A stretch of 64,000 nucleotides of DNA, from positions 1 to 64,000 of the forward strand of contig NZ_JAPSHY010000017.1 in assembly GCF_031179285.1 (NCBI RefSeq), given 5' to 3'. The position numbers were made by a program, and so were the translations under genes. The notes under the pieces were generated by a model. The model did not search any database and was not told where the DNA came from. It was given only the letters and a program-made list of their open reading frames with translations. The stretch is from Microbacterium sp. Lineage in GTDB: Bacteria; Actinomycetota; Actinomycetes; Actinomycetales; Microbacteriaceae. Of this stretch, positions 10,146 through 17,445 are shown one piece after another (the first letter of the stretch is position 1; each line of letters begins with the position of its first letter).

Positions 10146-10176
10146 TTTCATGAGAACGCCGGAGTGATGGTATTCT
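10146..10176 (+). promoter_or_regulatory. Promoter of tRNA-Thr/tRNA-Met operon
   Basis: TTTCAT (10146-10151) and TATTCT (10171-10176) are separated by 19 bp. A small hairpin (TGCCCC-GCGA-GGGGCA, 10185-10200) lies between the promoter and the first tRNA and is probably removed during 5' processing. Confidence 0.55.
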
Positions 10177-10204
10177 CGTGTGGTTGCCCCGCGAGGGGCA
10201 GCAC

Positions 10205-10276
10205 GCCCCGATAGCTCAGTGGCAGAGCACTTCCATGGTAAGGAAGGGGTCGTCAGTTCAATCCTGACTCGGGGCT
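10205..10276 (+). tRNA. tRNA-Thr (anticodon GGT)
   Basis: GCCCCGA (10205-10211) pairs with TCGGGGC (10269-10275); the discriminator is T10276 and no CCA is encoded. The anticodon arm CTTCC-ATGGTAA-GGAAG carries GGT, and the T arm GTCAG-TTCAATC-CTGAC is intact. Confidence 0.95.
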
Positions 10277-10310
10277 CGCAAGCATTCTTCTCATGGGACG
10301 GATGCCTCGC

Positions 10311-10384
10311 GGCAGGGTAGCTCAGCTGGTCAGAGCGCACGACTCATAATCGTGAGGTCGCGGGTTCAAGCCCCGCTCCTGCTA
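10311..10384 (+). tRNA. tRNA-Met (anticodon CAT)
   Basis: The acceptor GGCAGGG (10311-10317) pairs with TCCTGCT (10377-10383) with G-U pairs at both ends; discriminator A10384, CCA not encoded. The anticodon loop CTCATAA gives CAT. A 1-72 pair is present, so it is not an initiator type; elongator Met is preferred, though a lysidine-modified Ile tRNA with CAT cannot be excluded by eye. Confidence 0.9.
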
Positions 10385-10399
10385 CAGAAGTGTTGATGA

Positions 10400-10425
10400 A
10401 GCCCCGGATTCGTCCGGGGCTTTTT
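10400..10425 (+). terminator. Rho-independent terminator of tRNA operon
   Basis: GCCCCGGA (10401-10408), a TTCG loop, TCCGGGGC (10413-10420) and then five T residues (10421-10425). This is the most canonical intrinsic terminator in the window. Confidence 0.93.
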
Positions 10426-10771
10426 CTGGCTCCGCCGGCCGCAGCATCGCACCCTTTATTCGAGGATCGCGATGATGAGCCAGAGTGTCCAATGCGCCCA
10501 CTCGCCCGCACTGGTCGGCGGATGGCAGAGTTCGGCGATCGTCTGCGGGTTCCGGGTCGCAAGAAAGTCCCTCATACCGATGAGGAGTGCCCGCGGTCGG
10601 TGGAAACCGACATAGTCATACTGGCGTCTCATGCGAGGGATAAGGCCCCGCTGAGAAGCTTCGCGGACACGCTGGCCGAAACAGGTCTTCACGCAGACCA
10701 TAGGTCGTTCGAAACGACCAGATCGGACACAGGCCGAACAATCGGGCAGCAGCCGCCAACAGCTCCGTCGC
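10426..10771. other. Gene-poor spacer after tRNA operon
   Basis: About 350 bp between the tRNA terminator and the next promoter. Base composition is visibly less GC-rich than its neighbours. No confident gene is seen. On the minus strand 10632-10456 an ATG opens 58 codons (MRRQYDYVGFHRPRALLIGM... ending WTLWLIIAILE) that read plausibly as a small protein with a hydrophobic C-terminus, but there is no good ribosome-binding site, so it is not called as a gene. Confidence 0.4.
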
Positions 10772-10777
10772 TACGCT
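10772..10777 (+). promoter_or_regulatory. -10 box for leaderless orphan gene
   Basis: TACGCT, six nucleotides (TTGAAC), then ATG 10784. The box decides in favour of the ATG rather than the in-frame TTG at 10778, which falls between the box and the predicted start. Confidence 0.5.
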
Positions 10778-10783
10778 TTGAAC

Positions 10784-11404
10784 ATGGATGACGAGAGCGG
10801 CGGACTTTCAAAGTCGGGCTGGGGGAAGTTCGCGAGGGACTTCATTCCTCAAACCCACCGACATCTGCCGATGCTGCGGCTGTATCTTCCGTTCCACGAT
10901 GGCGCAGCCGATGTCGACACAGAGCTGGGTCGCTGGTCGCGGTACGTCGACGTCGAGGAACAGCCAGCGTCGGTCGATTGGTTTGAAGCCACCGCTCACA
11001 TCGCCGATGAAGATTCCGGCGTCCGCGAGTTGACCTCATGCATGGGCGAACTGGACGCTTCCACCGCAGCCGCGCTCCGCGACGCGATCGGCGACATCGC
11101 GATGCGCTGCCTCCGATGGGTGGGCTATGGCGAAACTCCGCTTGATTCCCCGGCAACCCGCGTGTTCGACGAGGACTATTTCGAGGCCGACCTCGGCCCT
11201 GACGATGTGCGCCCGGATCGCAGAGTCCCGGAGTTCGCGTGGGACTCCGCCGGGCGCCTCGTATGGGGCAGTCGGCTGTATCCGGATTCGCTCATCGTCG
11301 CCGCCGAGCTGCCCATCTTCCGGCAGCTGCGTAACGACCCACGCATCGATAGCGCAACGGTCAGGTCGGAGCGCGACGTCCTCCCGCGAAGCGCGGGGGA
11401 TTGA
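10784..11404 (+). CDS. Hypothetical protein, unrecognised
   Basis: The 206-residue soluble, acidic product (MDDESGGLSKSGWGKFARD...) has no signal peptide or membrane segment and matches no family I recognise. It is rich in Asp, Arg, Trp and Phe; blocks such as YLPFHDGAADVD and EFAWDSAGRLVWGS suggest a folded globular protein. Codon use resembles neighbouring genes. It lies in the tRNA-adjacent accessory strip and is monocistronic by promoter position. Function unknown. Confidence 0.65.
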   Translation: MDDESGGLSKSGWGKFARDFIPQTHRHLPMLRLYLPFHDGAADVDTELGRWSRYVDVEEQPASVDWFEATAHIADEDSGVRELTSCMGELDASTAAALRDAIGDIAMRCLRWVGYGETPLDSPATRVFDEDYFEADLGPDDVRPDRRVPEFAWDSAGRLVWGSRLYPDSLIVAAELPIFRQLRNDPRIDSATVRSERDVLPRSAGD

Positions 11405-11453
11405 GGCAGAAGGTCTCGTGGACACCTCGCCTGGCGTCTGCTAACAATGACCT

Positions 11454-11894
11454 ATGCCAAACACGGACATGACACTCATCGATCTCGACACCGACGACGA
11501 ACGCTGGGCGCTCGCGTTTCCGGTGCTGCAGGAGCTCCGCCCGCACCTGACGCAAGAACTGCTACGGCAGGTGCTCGCCGAGGGGACTGCGCAGGGTCTG
11601 CGATTCACCGCCGTCTTCGACGGAGATCGCTGTGTCGCGGTCGCGGGGTGGCGTGTACTGGTCACGACGCACGTGCTGCGGAAGCTGCACATCGACGATC
11701 TCGCAACCGCTTCGGGCGAACGCTCCAAGGGGTACGGTTCGACGCTCCTCAACGCGCTCATCCACCGGGCGAGAGATCTCGGATGCGGGCGCGTCGAGCT
11801 GAACTCGGCCGTCCACCGTCACTCCGCCCATCGGTTCTATCTCCGGGAGCGGTTGGACATCGACGCACACCACTTCGGCCTGCAGCTGTCCTGA
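11454..11894 (+). CDS. GNAT family N-acetyltransferase
   Basis: A 146-residue single-domain GNAT. The acetyl-CoA loop is seen in ERSKGYGSTLLNALIHRA (about residues 89-106; the Q/RxxGxG/A motif is R-S-K-G-Y-G), preceded by the beta-strand LHIDDLAT and followed by RVELNSAVHRHSAHRFYL, the usual end-of-domain strand and helix. The substrate is unknown. A TAACAA sequence ends six bases before the ATG and may serve a leaderless transcript. Downstream it converges with the NmrA-like gene. Confidence 0.88.
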   Translation: MPNTDMTLIDLDTDDERWALAFPVLQELRPHLTQELLRQVLAEGTAQGLRFTAVFDGDRCVAVAGWRVLVTTHVLRKLHIDDLATASGERSKGYGSTLLNALIHRARDLGCGRVELNSAVHRHSAHRFYLRERLDIDAHHFGLQLS

Positions 11895-11922
11895 AAGCCC
11901 CCGGCGGCTGCGCGGCCGCCCC

Positions 11923-12777
11923 TTACACGATCGCGCGCAGCCCTTCGGCGAGGGGCGTGGTTGGGCGGCCGATGAGGCGGGAGAGCGTGCCGTCGGTATC
12001 GCCGAGTGCGCCACCTCGGATGCCGGCATCCAGCGCCGTCACGAACCCGATCGTTCCCTCATCGAGACCCGCCGCCTCCAGCATCCGTGCGTGCTCCTCT
12101 GTCGAAAGCGACGTGTACGCGACGGGCGCGCCGGTCACCTCGGTGATGGCGGCCGCGAGATCATCGAAGTCCCAGGCGACGTCGCCGGCGAGCTCGTACA
12201 CAGCGCCGATGTGGCCGTCTTCGAGGAGCACGACCGCGGCGGCATCCGCGAAGTCCCGGCGACTGGCCGAGGCGACCCTGCCCTCACCCACGCTTGCCGC
12301 GAGCACCCCGGACTGCGTCGCCTGCGCGACGGCCGCCGCATAGTTCTCGGTGTACCAGTTGTTGCGCAGGATCACCGCGGGAAGACCGGAGGCGGCGATT
12401 AGCTCCTCCGTTGCCCTGTGCTCGGGCGCCAGAATCAGATCGCTGGTCGTCGCCTTCGGCGCACTCGTGTAGACGAGCTTCGAGACGCCGGCCTCGGCCG
12501 CAGCCTCTATCACCGCGCGATGCTGCGGCACGCGCTTGCCGACCTCCGAGCCCGAGATGAGCAGCACGCTCGCCGCACCGTCGACGGCGGCCGTGACGGT
12601 CTCAGGCCGGTCGTAGTCGAGTTCGACGACGCGTACACCGCCGGCTGCCAGATCATTGCCCTTGCCGACCTCCCGCGCTCCGGCGACGATGTCGCTCGCG
12701 TCGACGCCGCGCGCGAGCAGGCTGTCGATAACGAGGCGACCGAGCTGACCGGTCGCACCGGTGATGAGAATGGTCAT
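11923..12777 (-). CDS. NmrA-like NAD(P)-dependent oxidoreductase (quinone reductase QOR2 type)
   Basis: A 284-residue atypical short-chain dehydrogenase. MTILITGATGQLGRLVIDSLL at the N-terminus contains the GxxGxxG dinucleotide motif; KLVYTSAPKATTS and AVILRNNWYTENY match NAD(P)H:quinone oxidoreductase-2-like proteins such as QorB. The start at 12777 has AAAGGAC upstream; longer in-frame starts lack a site and run into the shared regulatory region. It is divergent from an HxlR-type regulator with a palindrome between, the standard arrangement for redox- or quinone-inducible reductases. It probably reduces quinones or electrophiles with NADPH. Confidence 0.88.
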   Translation of the reverse strand: MTILITGATGQLGRLVIDSLLARGVDASDIVAGAREVGKGNDLAAGGVRVVELDYDRPETVTAAVDGAASVLLISGSEVGKRVPQHRAVIEAAAEAGVSKLVYTSAPKATTSDLILAPEHRATEELIAASGLPAVILRNNWYTENYAAAVAQATQSGVLAASVGEGRVASASRRDFADAAAVVLLEDGHIGAVYELAGDVAWDFDDLAAAITEVTGAPVAYTSLSTEEHARMLEAAGLDEGTIGFVTALDAGIRGGALGDTDGTLSRLIGRPTTPLAEGLRAIV

Positions 12778-12845
12778 GGCGAAGTCCTTTCGTGGATGAT
12801 CGTCGGGGACAACCGGCGCCGGTTGCCAAACCTTCCACGTGACAG

Positions 12846-12868
12846 GTACCCACTTTGATGTAAGGTAC
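12846..12868. promoter_or_regulatory. Candidate HxlR operator
   Basis: GTACC (12846-12850) and GGTAC (12864-12868) form an inverted repeat with a 13-bp centre in the divergent intergenic region, 8 bp upstream of the hxlR-type gene. The paired GTAC cores match the style of HxlR/QorR-family operators. A TAAGGT sequence (12861-12866) overlapping the right arm may be the -10 box, so binding would block it. Confidence 0.5.
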
Positions 12869-12875
12869 ATACGCC

Positions 12876-13241
12876 ATGGTTAGTTTTGCGGGAATAAGAG
12901 AGTCGTCACCCCAGATCTTCGATCAAGGGTGCGGCACTCGAGTGGTGCTCGACCACATCATGAGCAAGTGGGGTGTGCTCGTGCTGGCCTCGCTGTCGGA
13001 CGGCACCCGACGTTGGGGCGAGCTCCGACGTGAGGTCGACGGCATCAGCGAGAAGATGCTCGCCTCGACGCTGCGCACGCTCGCCGCCGACGGGCTGGTG
13101 CATCGAGAATCCCTTCCGACCGTGCCGCCACACGTCGAGTACAGTCTGACTCCGCTGGGGCGCGACCTCATGGAGCGCATGCTGCCGCTGATCGAATGGG
13201 TGGCGCACAACGCCGACGGGATGCTGGGCCGCTCGCGCTGA
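12876..13241 (+). CDS. HxlR-family transcriptional regulator
   Basis: A 121-residue winged-helix repressor. The family pattern is present: CGTRVVLDHIMSKWGVLVL, then LREVDGISEKMLASTLRTL (recognition helix region), then GLVHRESLPTVPPHVEYSLTPLG (wing). A Cys at residue 19 lies where redox-sensing HxlR proteins carry theirs. It almost certainly regulates the divergent quinone-reductase-like gene and itself. The gene stops 6 bp before the end of the convergent DUF2306 gene. Confidence 0.92.
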   Translation: MVSFAGIRESSPQIFDQGCGTRVVLDHIMSKWGVLVLASLSDGTRRWGELRREVDGISEKMLASTLRTLAADGLVHRESLPTVPPHVEYSLTPLGRDLMERMLPLIEWVAHNADGMLGRSR

Positions 13242-13247
13242 CAGCGC

Positions 13248-13940
13248 TCAACCAGTCGACGAGCTGCGCGCGCCCCGCGGCGCGCTCGGCGCCCACCTCA
13301 GCCAGACCTCCCCGGCGATCACATGCATGCCGAGGGCGAGCCAGAAGGCGACGGCGAAACTGTCGCTGAGCGGCATGGCGTCCACTGCGACGAAGAGACC
13401 GACCCACAGTCGGATGGTGCCCACACCGAGCCCGACCGCGAAGGCTCGGATCATCCACCGTCGGTGCTGTTGCACATCTCTGCGGCGTATTGCCGTGTAG
13501 GCACGAACAAGACACACCAGAAACCACGAGCCGAAGACGGCGGTGGCCAGCGACTGGAAGGCACCGCCGAACGAGAAGGGGATGCCGAAGGCGAGCGCAA
13601 ACACGCCACTGATGAGTCCGCAGAGAAGGAGTACGCGGCCCAGTGCTCGGTGGATTGAGAGGTGCCGCTGCCGGAATCCGCGGTGCAGTTGGATCGGCGC
13701 CCCCACCAGGTAGATCACGCCCGGGATGATGTGCAGGTACGCAAGCCAGCTCGCTGCGACGTACCTGGCCTCGAAGTCGTCGGACTCCGGTGGCTGTCCG
13801 CTCAGGATCATCGGCAGATCGGTCGCGACACGGATGCCCGCGAAGACGAGGGTGATCGCGATGAGTGTGCCGATCACGAGCCAAACCCCGGCCATGATGG
13901 CATCGCGGGTGGCGCTTCGGGTGGCGATGCGGGGTGTCAC
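13248..13940 (-). CDS. DUF2306 family membrane protein
   Basis: The 230-residue product has about six transmembrane helices. LHIIPGVIYLVGAPIQLHRGFRQRHLSIHRALGRV and the DVQQHRRWMIRAFAVGL block carry the spaced His residues typical of DUF2306, a family of unknown function thought to be haem- or quinone-membrane related. The open frame begins at a GTG (13940), but the GGAG there is too close; an ATG at residue 16 just before the first helix is an alternative start. An inverted repeat 20 bp upstream suggests its own regulation. Confidence 0.8.
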   Translation of the reverse strand: MTPRIATRSATRDAIMAGVWLVIGTLIAITLVFAGIRVATDLPMILSGQPPESDDFEARYVAASWLAYLHIIPGVIYLVGAPIQLHRGFRQRHLSIHRALGRVLLLCGLISGVFALAFGIPFSFGGAFQSLATAVFGSWFLVCLVRAYTAIRRRDVQQHRRWMIRAFAVGLGVGTIRLWVGLFVAVDAMPLSDSFAVAFWLALGMHVIAGEVWLRWAPSAPRGARSSSTG

Positions 13941-13961
13941 TCCGGCGCTCCCATGGAGCGA

Positions 13962-13983
13962 ACATACGAACAGAGTTGTATGT
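13962..13983. promoter_or_regulatory. ACATAC/GTATGT inverted repeat
   Basis: Perfect 6-bp arms ACATAC (13962-13967) and GTATGT (13978-13983) flank a 10-bp centre, 22 bp upstream of the DUF2306 gene; the arm is followed by a further ATGT. The layout suits a TetR- or GntR-like dimer. No adjacent gene encodes such a regulator. Confidence 0.4.
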
Positions 13984-14102
13984 ATGTCAAGAGCGCCCCA
14001 CGCTGCCGCAGCCGAAGCGCGACGCGAAGTCGCGTATCGGGAGCAACGGATTCCATCGTTTTCGGGTCGTAATCAAACGATTCGGTTGAGAATAAGAAAC
14101 AT

Positions 14103-14132
14103 TTGACCCGAGAACGGCAGTGGGCCTACTGT
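14103..14132 (+). promoter_or_regulatory. Promoter for leaderless APC permease mRNA
   Basis: TTGACC (14103-14108), an 18-bp spacer, TACTGT (14127-14132), seven nucleotides, then ATG 14140. Both boxes are good, making this the clearest leaderless promoter in the window. Confidence 0.7.
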
Positions 14133-14139
14133 TCACAAC

Positions 14140-15678
14140 ATGGCAACGACGCCCATTCATCTGCAACGCCCTGAAGGCAAGGGCCTCGCCACCGGCACCC
14201 TCGGCCTCTGGGGGTCCACCGTGATCGGCCTGGCCTCGACCGCACCGGTGTACTCACTGGTCGCGACGCTCGGCTGGGTGGTGCTCGCGGTCGGAGCGCA
14301 GGCACCCATCGCGTTCATCATCGCGTTCATCCCGATGCTGCTGATCGCCTTCGCGTACCGAGAGCTGAACAACGCGGTGCCCGACTGCGGCACGACGTTC
14401 ACCTGGGGCACCAAGGCGTTCGGACCCTGGGTGGGGTGGATGGGCGGCTGGGGAGTCGCGGTTGCCGGAATGGTGGTGCTGGCGAACCTCGCGCAGATCG
14501 CATCGGTGTACTTCTGGTCGCTGTTCGGCATGGACCTCGAGAACAACGACCTGCGCGTCGTCGCCCTCGCCGTCGCCTTCATCGCGGCCATGACGTGGGT
14601 CAGCTGGCGCGGGGTCGAGATCGGCGAGCGCATCCAGAACGTCCTGCTCGCGATCCAGTATCTGGCGCTCGGCATCTTCGTGGTCGCAGCCCTCTGGCAG
14701 TTCGCCGCCGGCACCGCGCCGAACCCGACGCCGTTCGACTGGGAGTGGCTCAACCCCTTCGCGTTCACCGAATGGTCGGGGTTCATCGAGGCCATCCTGC
14801 TCGCCCTGTTCATCTACTGGGGCTGGGACACCTGCCTCGCCCTCAACGAGGAGACCAAGGACCCCAAGCGCATCCCGGGCCGGGCAGCACTGCTGACGAC
14901 GGTCATCCTGCTCGTCACGTATGTCTCCGTCACGATCGCCGCGATGATGTACGCGGGCCTCGGCGACGACAGCACGGGCCTCGGCAACGAGGCGAACGCC
15001 GACGACTTCTTCCTCGCGATCAAGGACGGCCTGCTCGGTCCTTTCGGGTGGGCGCTCGTCGTGGCCGTCATCCTCTCGGCGATCTCGTCGACGCAGACGA
15101 CGATCCTTCCGACCGCCCGCGGCACGCTCGCCATGGGGGTGTACCGGGCGCTCCCGGAGAGGTTCAAGAAGGTGCACCCCGAGTACCGGACGCCGTCGTT
15201 CTCCACCCTCGTCATGGGCGTGGTCGCGATCGCCTACTACGTCGGCATGACACTGATCAGCGACAACATCCTGCAGGATTCGATCCTCTCGCTCGGCCTC
15301 GCGATCGCGTTCTACTACGCGATCACTGGCTTCGCCTGCGTCTGGTACTTCCGTGACGAACTCTTCCGGTCCGCGCACGCGTTCTTCTTCAAAGGGCTGT
15401 TCCCGCTGCTGGGCGCTCTGATGCTCACCTATGCGTTCATCCAGTCGGCGATCGACATGTGGGACGTCGACTACGGCTACACTGTGCTGTTCGGGATCGG
15501 TGGCACGTTCGTCGTCGGAGTGGGCTCGCTCGCCGTCGGCATCGTGCTGATGTTCATCTGGTATCTGTTCCCACGGTCGAAGCGGTTCTTCCGGGGTGAG
15601 AGCCTCAACCGTGACACGGAGGTCATGGTGCCCGACGAGCCCGGCGAATTCATCCGGTCCATCGACGGCGGGATCTGA
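14140..15678 (+). CDS. APC superfamily amino acid permease
   Basis: A 512-residue transporter with about 12 transmembrane helices. The first helix region GTLGLWGSTVIGLASTAPVYSL contains the unwound G-S-x-x-G substrate site of the APC fold, and ELNNAVPDCGTTFTWGTKAFGPWVGWMGGW (read as two blocks) is typical of the AA-permease_2 branch. A conserved NEETKDPKRIPGRA loop lies near residue 240. It should import amino acids or amines by proton symport; specificity cannot be read. It is followed by a 33-bp tandem duplication and then truA. Confidence 0.9.
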   Translation: MATTPIHLQRPEGKGLATGTLGLWGSTVIGLASTAPVYSLVATLGWVVLAVGAQAPIAFIIAFIPMLLIAFAYRELNNAVPDCGTTFTWGTKAFGPWVGWMGGWGVAVAGMVVLANLAQIASVYFWSLFGMDLENNDLRVVALAVAFIAAMTWVSWRGVEIGERIQNVLLAIQYLALGIFVVAALWQFAAGTAPNPTPFDWEWLNPFAFTEWSGFIEAILLALFIYWGWDTCLALNEETKDPKRIPGRAALLTTVILLVTYVSVTIAAMMYAGLGDDSTGLGNEANADDFFLAIKDGLLGPFGWALVVAVILSAISSTQTTILPTARGTLAMGVYRALPERFKKVHPEYRTPSFSTLVMGVVAIAYYVGMTLISDNILQDSILSLGLAIAFYYAITGFACVWYFRDELFRSAHAFFFKGLFPLLGALMLTYAFIQSAIDMWDVDYGYTVLFGIGGTFVVGVGSLAVGIVLMFIWYLFPRSKRFFRGESLNRDTEVMVPDEPGEFIRSIDGGI

Positions 15679-15700
15679 ACCTCGGCGAGCAGTCGACGGG

Positions 15701-15766
15701 CGGTATCCGCACCGCTCCGCCGCGGGACGCCCGCGGTATCCGCACCGCTCCGCGGCGGGACGCCCG
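15701..15766. repeat. 33-bp tandem duplication
   Basis: Two adjacent 33-bp units (15701-15733 and 15734-15766) differ at one base; five bases of a third begin at 15767. They are in the spacer between the permease stop and the truA promoter. A recent slippage duplication is the simplest reading. Confidence 0.85.
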
Positions 15767-15774
15767 CGGTGTCC

Positions 15775-15780
15775 TAGGCT
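15775..15780 (+). promoter_or_regulatory. -10 box for leaderless truA mRNA
   Basis: TAGGCT, six nucleotides (TGCTCC), then GTG 15787. The -35 position would fall within the second copy of the 33-bp repeat. Confidence 0.55.
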
Positions 15781-15786
15781 TGCTCC

Positions 15787-16641
15787 GTGCGCATCCGGCT
15801 CGACATCGCCTACGACGGCACCCACTTCCGCGGGTGGGCGAAGCAGCCGGGACTCCGCACGGTCCAGGGGACCCTCGAGGCGGCTCTTGCCCGCATCATC
15901 GGCTCCGAGGCGCAGCTGGTGGTCGCCGGACGAACGGATGCCGGGGTGCACGCCGCAGGCCAGGTCGCTCACGTCGACCTCGACGAAGGGCAATGGTCGC
16001 GCATCCAGACCCGCCACGGCAAGGCCGCGCACGACCCGGCCGGTTCAATCGCAAGCCGCATCCGCGGCGTGCTCGGGGCATATCCCGATGTCACGGTGCA
16101 GCGTTCGTGCGAGGCTCCGGAAGGTTTCGACGCCCGTTTCTCCGCCGTCTGGCGCCGGTATCGCTACCGACTGGCCGACGACGGCGCGGGGTTCGATCCG
16201 TTACGTCGACACGACACCACACGGCTCCGGGGAGCGCTGGACGAGACGGCGATGGATGCCGCGGCACGCTCTCTCATCGGGCTGCACGACTTCGCCGCCT
16301 ACTGCAAGCCTCGCGAGGAGGCGACGACCATCCGCACTCTGCTCGACTACCGGTGGGAGCGAGATGCCGACGGCGTGCTCGTGGCAGAGGTGAAAGCCGA
16401 CGCGTTCTGCCACAGCATGGTGCGTGCGCTCGTCGGAGCGTGCGCAGCGGTGGGCGAGGGGCGACTCGACGTCGGGGATCCGGTGGTGCTGCGCGATGCG
16501 CTGGAGCGTACGAGCGAATTCAAGGTGCTCGCGGCGCGCGGGCTCACGCTCGTGGAGGTCGGCTATCCCGCCGATGACCTGCTCGCCGGACGCGCCGCGC
16601 AGACCCGGGCTCGCCGTGACGGTCAGTCGACGAGCGAGTGA
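15787..16641 (+). CDS. truA: tRNA pseudouridine(38-40) synthase
   Basis: A 284-residue enzyme that converts uridines 38-40 in the anticodon stem-loop to pseudouridine. RIRLDIAYDGTHFRGWA opens the protein; VVAGRTDAGVHAAGQVAH contains the catalytic Asp at residue 51; FSAVWRRYRYRL and the FCHSMVRALVGA motif near residue 210 complete the TruA signature. Length is normal. In many genomes truA follows rplQ; here it is a single gene with its own promoter. An insertion around IQTRHGKAAHDPAG (about residues 78-91) is longer than in E. coli and is common in actinobacterial TruA. Confidence 0.96.
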   Translation: MRIRLDIAYDGTHFRGWAKQPGLRTVQGTLEAALARIIGSEAQLVVAGRTDAGVHAAGQVAHVDLDEGQWSRIQTRHGKAAHDPAGSIASRIRGVLGAYPDVTVQRSCEAPEGFDARFSAVWRRYRYRLADDGAGFDPLRRHDTTRLRGALDETAMDAAARSLIGLHDFAAYCKPREEATTIRTLLDYRWERDADGVLVAEVKADAFCHSMVRALVGACAAVGEGRLDVGDPVVLRDALERTSEFKVLAARGLTLVEVGYPADDLLAGRAAQTRARRDGQSTSE

Positions 16642-16731
16642 CTCCGAAGGCCGCCCTCATCGCCTCGGCTCGGGATTCTGGACAGCCGACCGTGGCGTGT
16701 CAACGCCCCACCCCATCACCGGTGATGCCGG

Positions 16732-16737
16732 TAGCGT
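16732..16737 (+). promoter_or_regulatory. -10 box for leaderless nuclease-fold gene
   Basis: TAGCGT, seven nucleotides (GGCGACG), then ATG 16745. It supports that ATG over the much longer open frame beginning upstream inside truA. Confidence 0.5.
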
Positions 16738-16744
16738 GGCGACG

Positions 16745-17413
16745 ATGAAAGTCATCTCCTACAACCTCCGCAAGCACCGGGCGGCGGTGGAACTCGTCGC
16801 CCTGGAGGCGGAGCACGCCCCCGACATCCTGTGCCTGCAGGAGTGCGACGTGCAGGATCTGCCGGAGCGCGTCGGAGACCTGGTGATGGCGCAGGCGACG
16901 CAGGGCAACCGTCTCGGACTCGCCCTCTACTACCGCTCGAACACCTTCCAGGTACAGCAGATCCGCACCATCGGCCTGAAGAAGTCGCTGCACGACCGGC
17001 TGCTCAAGCCCGCGCATGAACGAGTGCTCGGGGTGCGTCTGCGCGACATCGATCAGGGTCGCGACCTCATCGTGGCCTCCTTCCACGCCGCACCGCTGAC
17101 CGCGCTGAACCGGCTTCGTCGACACCAGATCCGCGCGGCGCTGACCGAGCTGCAGATGCTGGGGGAGGGGCTCCCGGTGCTGATGGTCGGCGACTACAAC
17201 TATCCCGTCTTCAAAGAGAACCTCGGGCAGACGGTGCGCGATCACGGCTACACGATGACGTTGAGCGATGACCACACCTACACCCGCTACCGCGTCTTCC
17301 GCGGCCACTACGATTTCGCGACCTCGGTGGGCTTCGACATCGAGCGCATCACGACGCTGCCGCAGGGATCGAGCGATCACCGGCCGATTTTGGTGACCGT
17401 GCGGCCGGACTGA
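16745..17413 (+). CDS. Endonuclease/exonuclease/phosphatase family protein
   Basis: A compact 222-residue EEP-fold hydrolase without signal peptide. MKVISYNLRKH (Asn of the metal site), LCLQECD (Glu ligand), MVGDYNYP (D-x-N active-site motif) and QGSSDHRPILVTV (SDH catalytic His) appear in the canonical order. It should be a cytoplasmic Mg-dependent phosphodiesterase or phosphatase acting on DNA or a small phosphate ester. It converges with the GlxA-type gene; a small inverted repeat lies in the 32-bp gap. Confidence 0.88.
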   Translation: MKVISYNLRKHRAAVELVALEAEHAPDILCLQECDVQDLPERVGDLVMAQATQGNRLGLALYYRSNTFQVQQIRTIGLKKSLHDRLLKPAHERVLGVRLRDIDQGRDLIVASFHAAPLTALNRLRRHQIRAALTELQMLGEGLPVLMVGDYNYPVFKENLGQTVRDHGYTMTLSDDHTYTRYRVFRGHYDFATSVGFDIERITTLPQGSSDHRPILVTVRPD

Positions 17414-17445
17414 CCGGCGCGGCGGTCACCGGCTCGATCGTGACG

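Noticed and set aside
10390..10791. 133-codon plus-strand frame after the tRNA terminator
   Set aside because: It begins inside the terminator hairpin, has no ribosome-binding site and an erratic composition.
14254..16032. 592-codon minus-strand frame
   Set aside because: It is antisense to the APC permease and truA, with a Glu/Arg/His-rich shadow composition.
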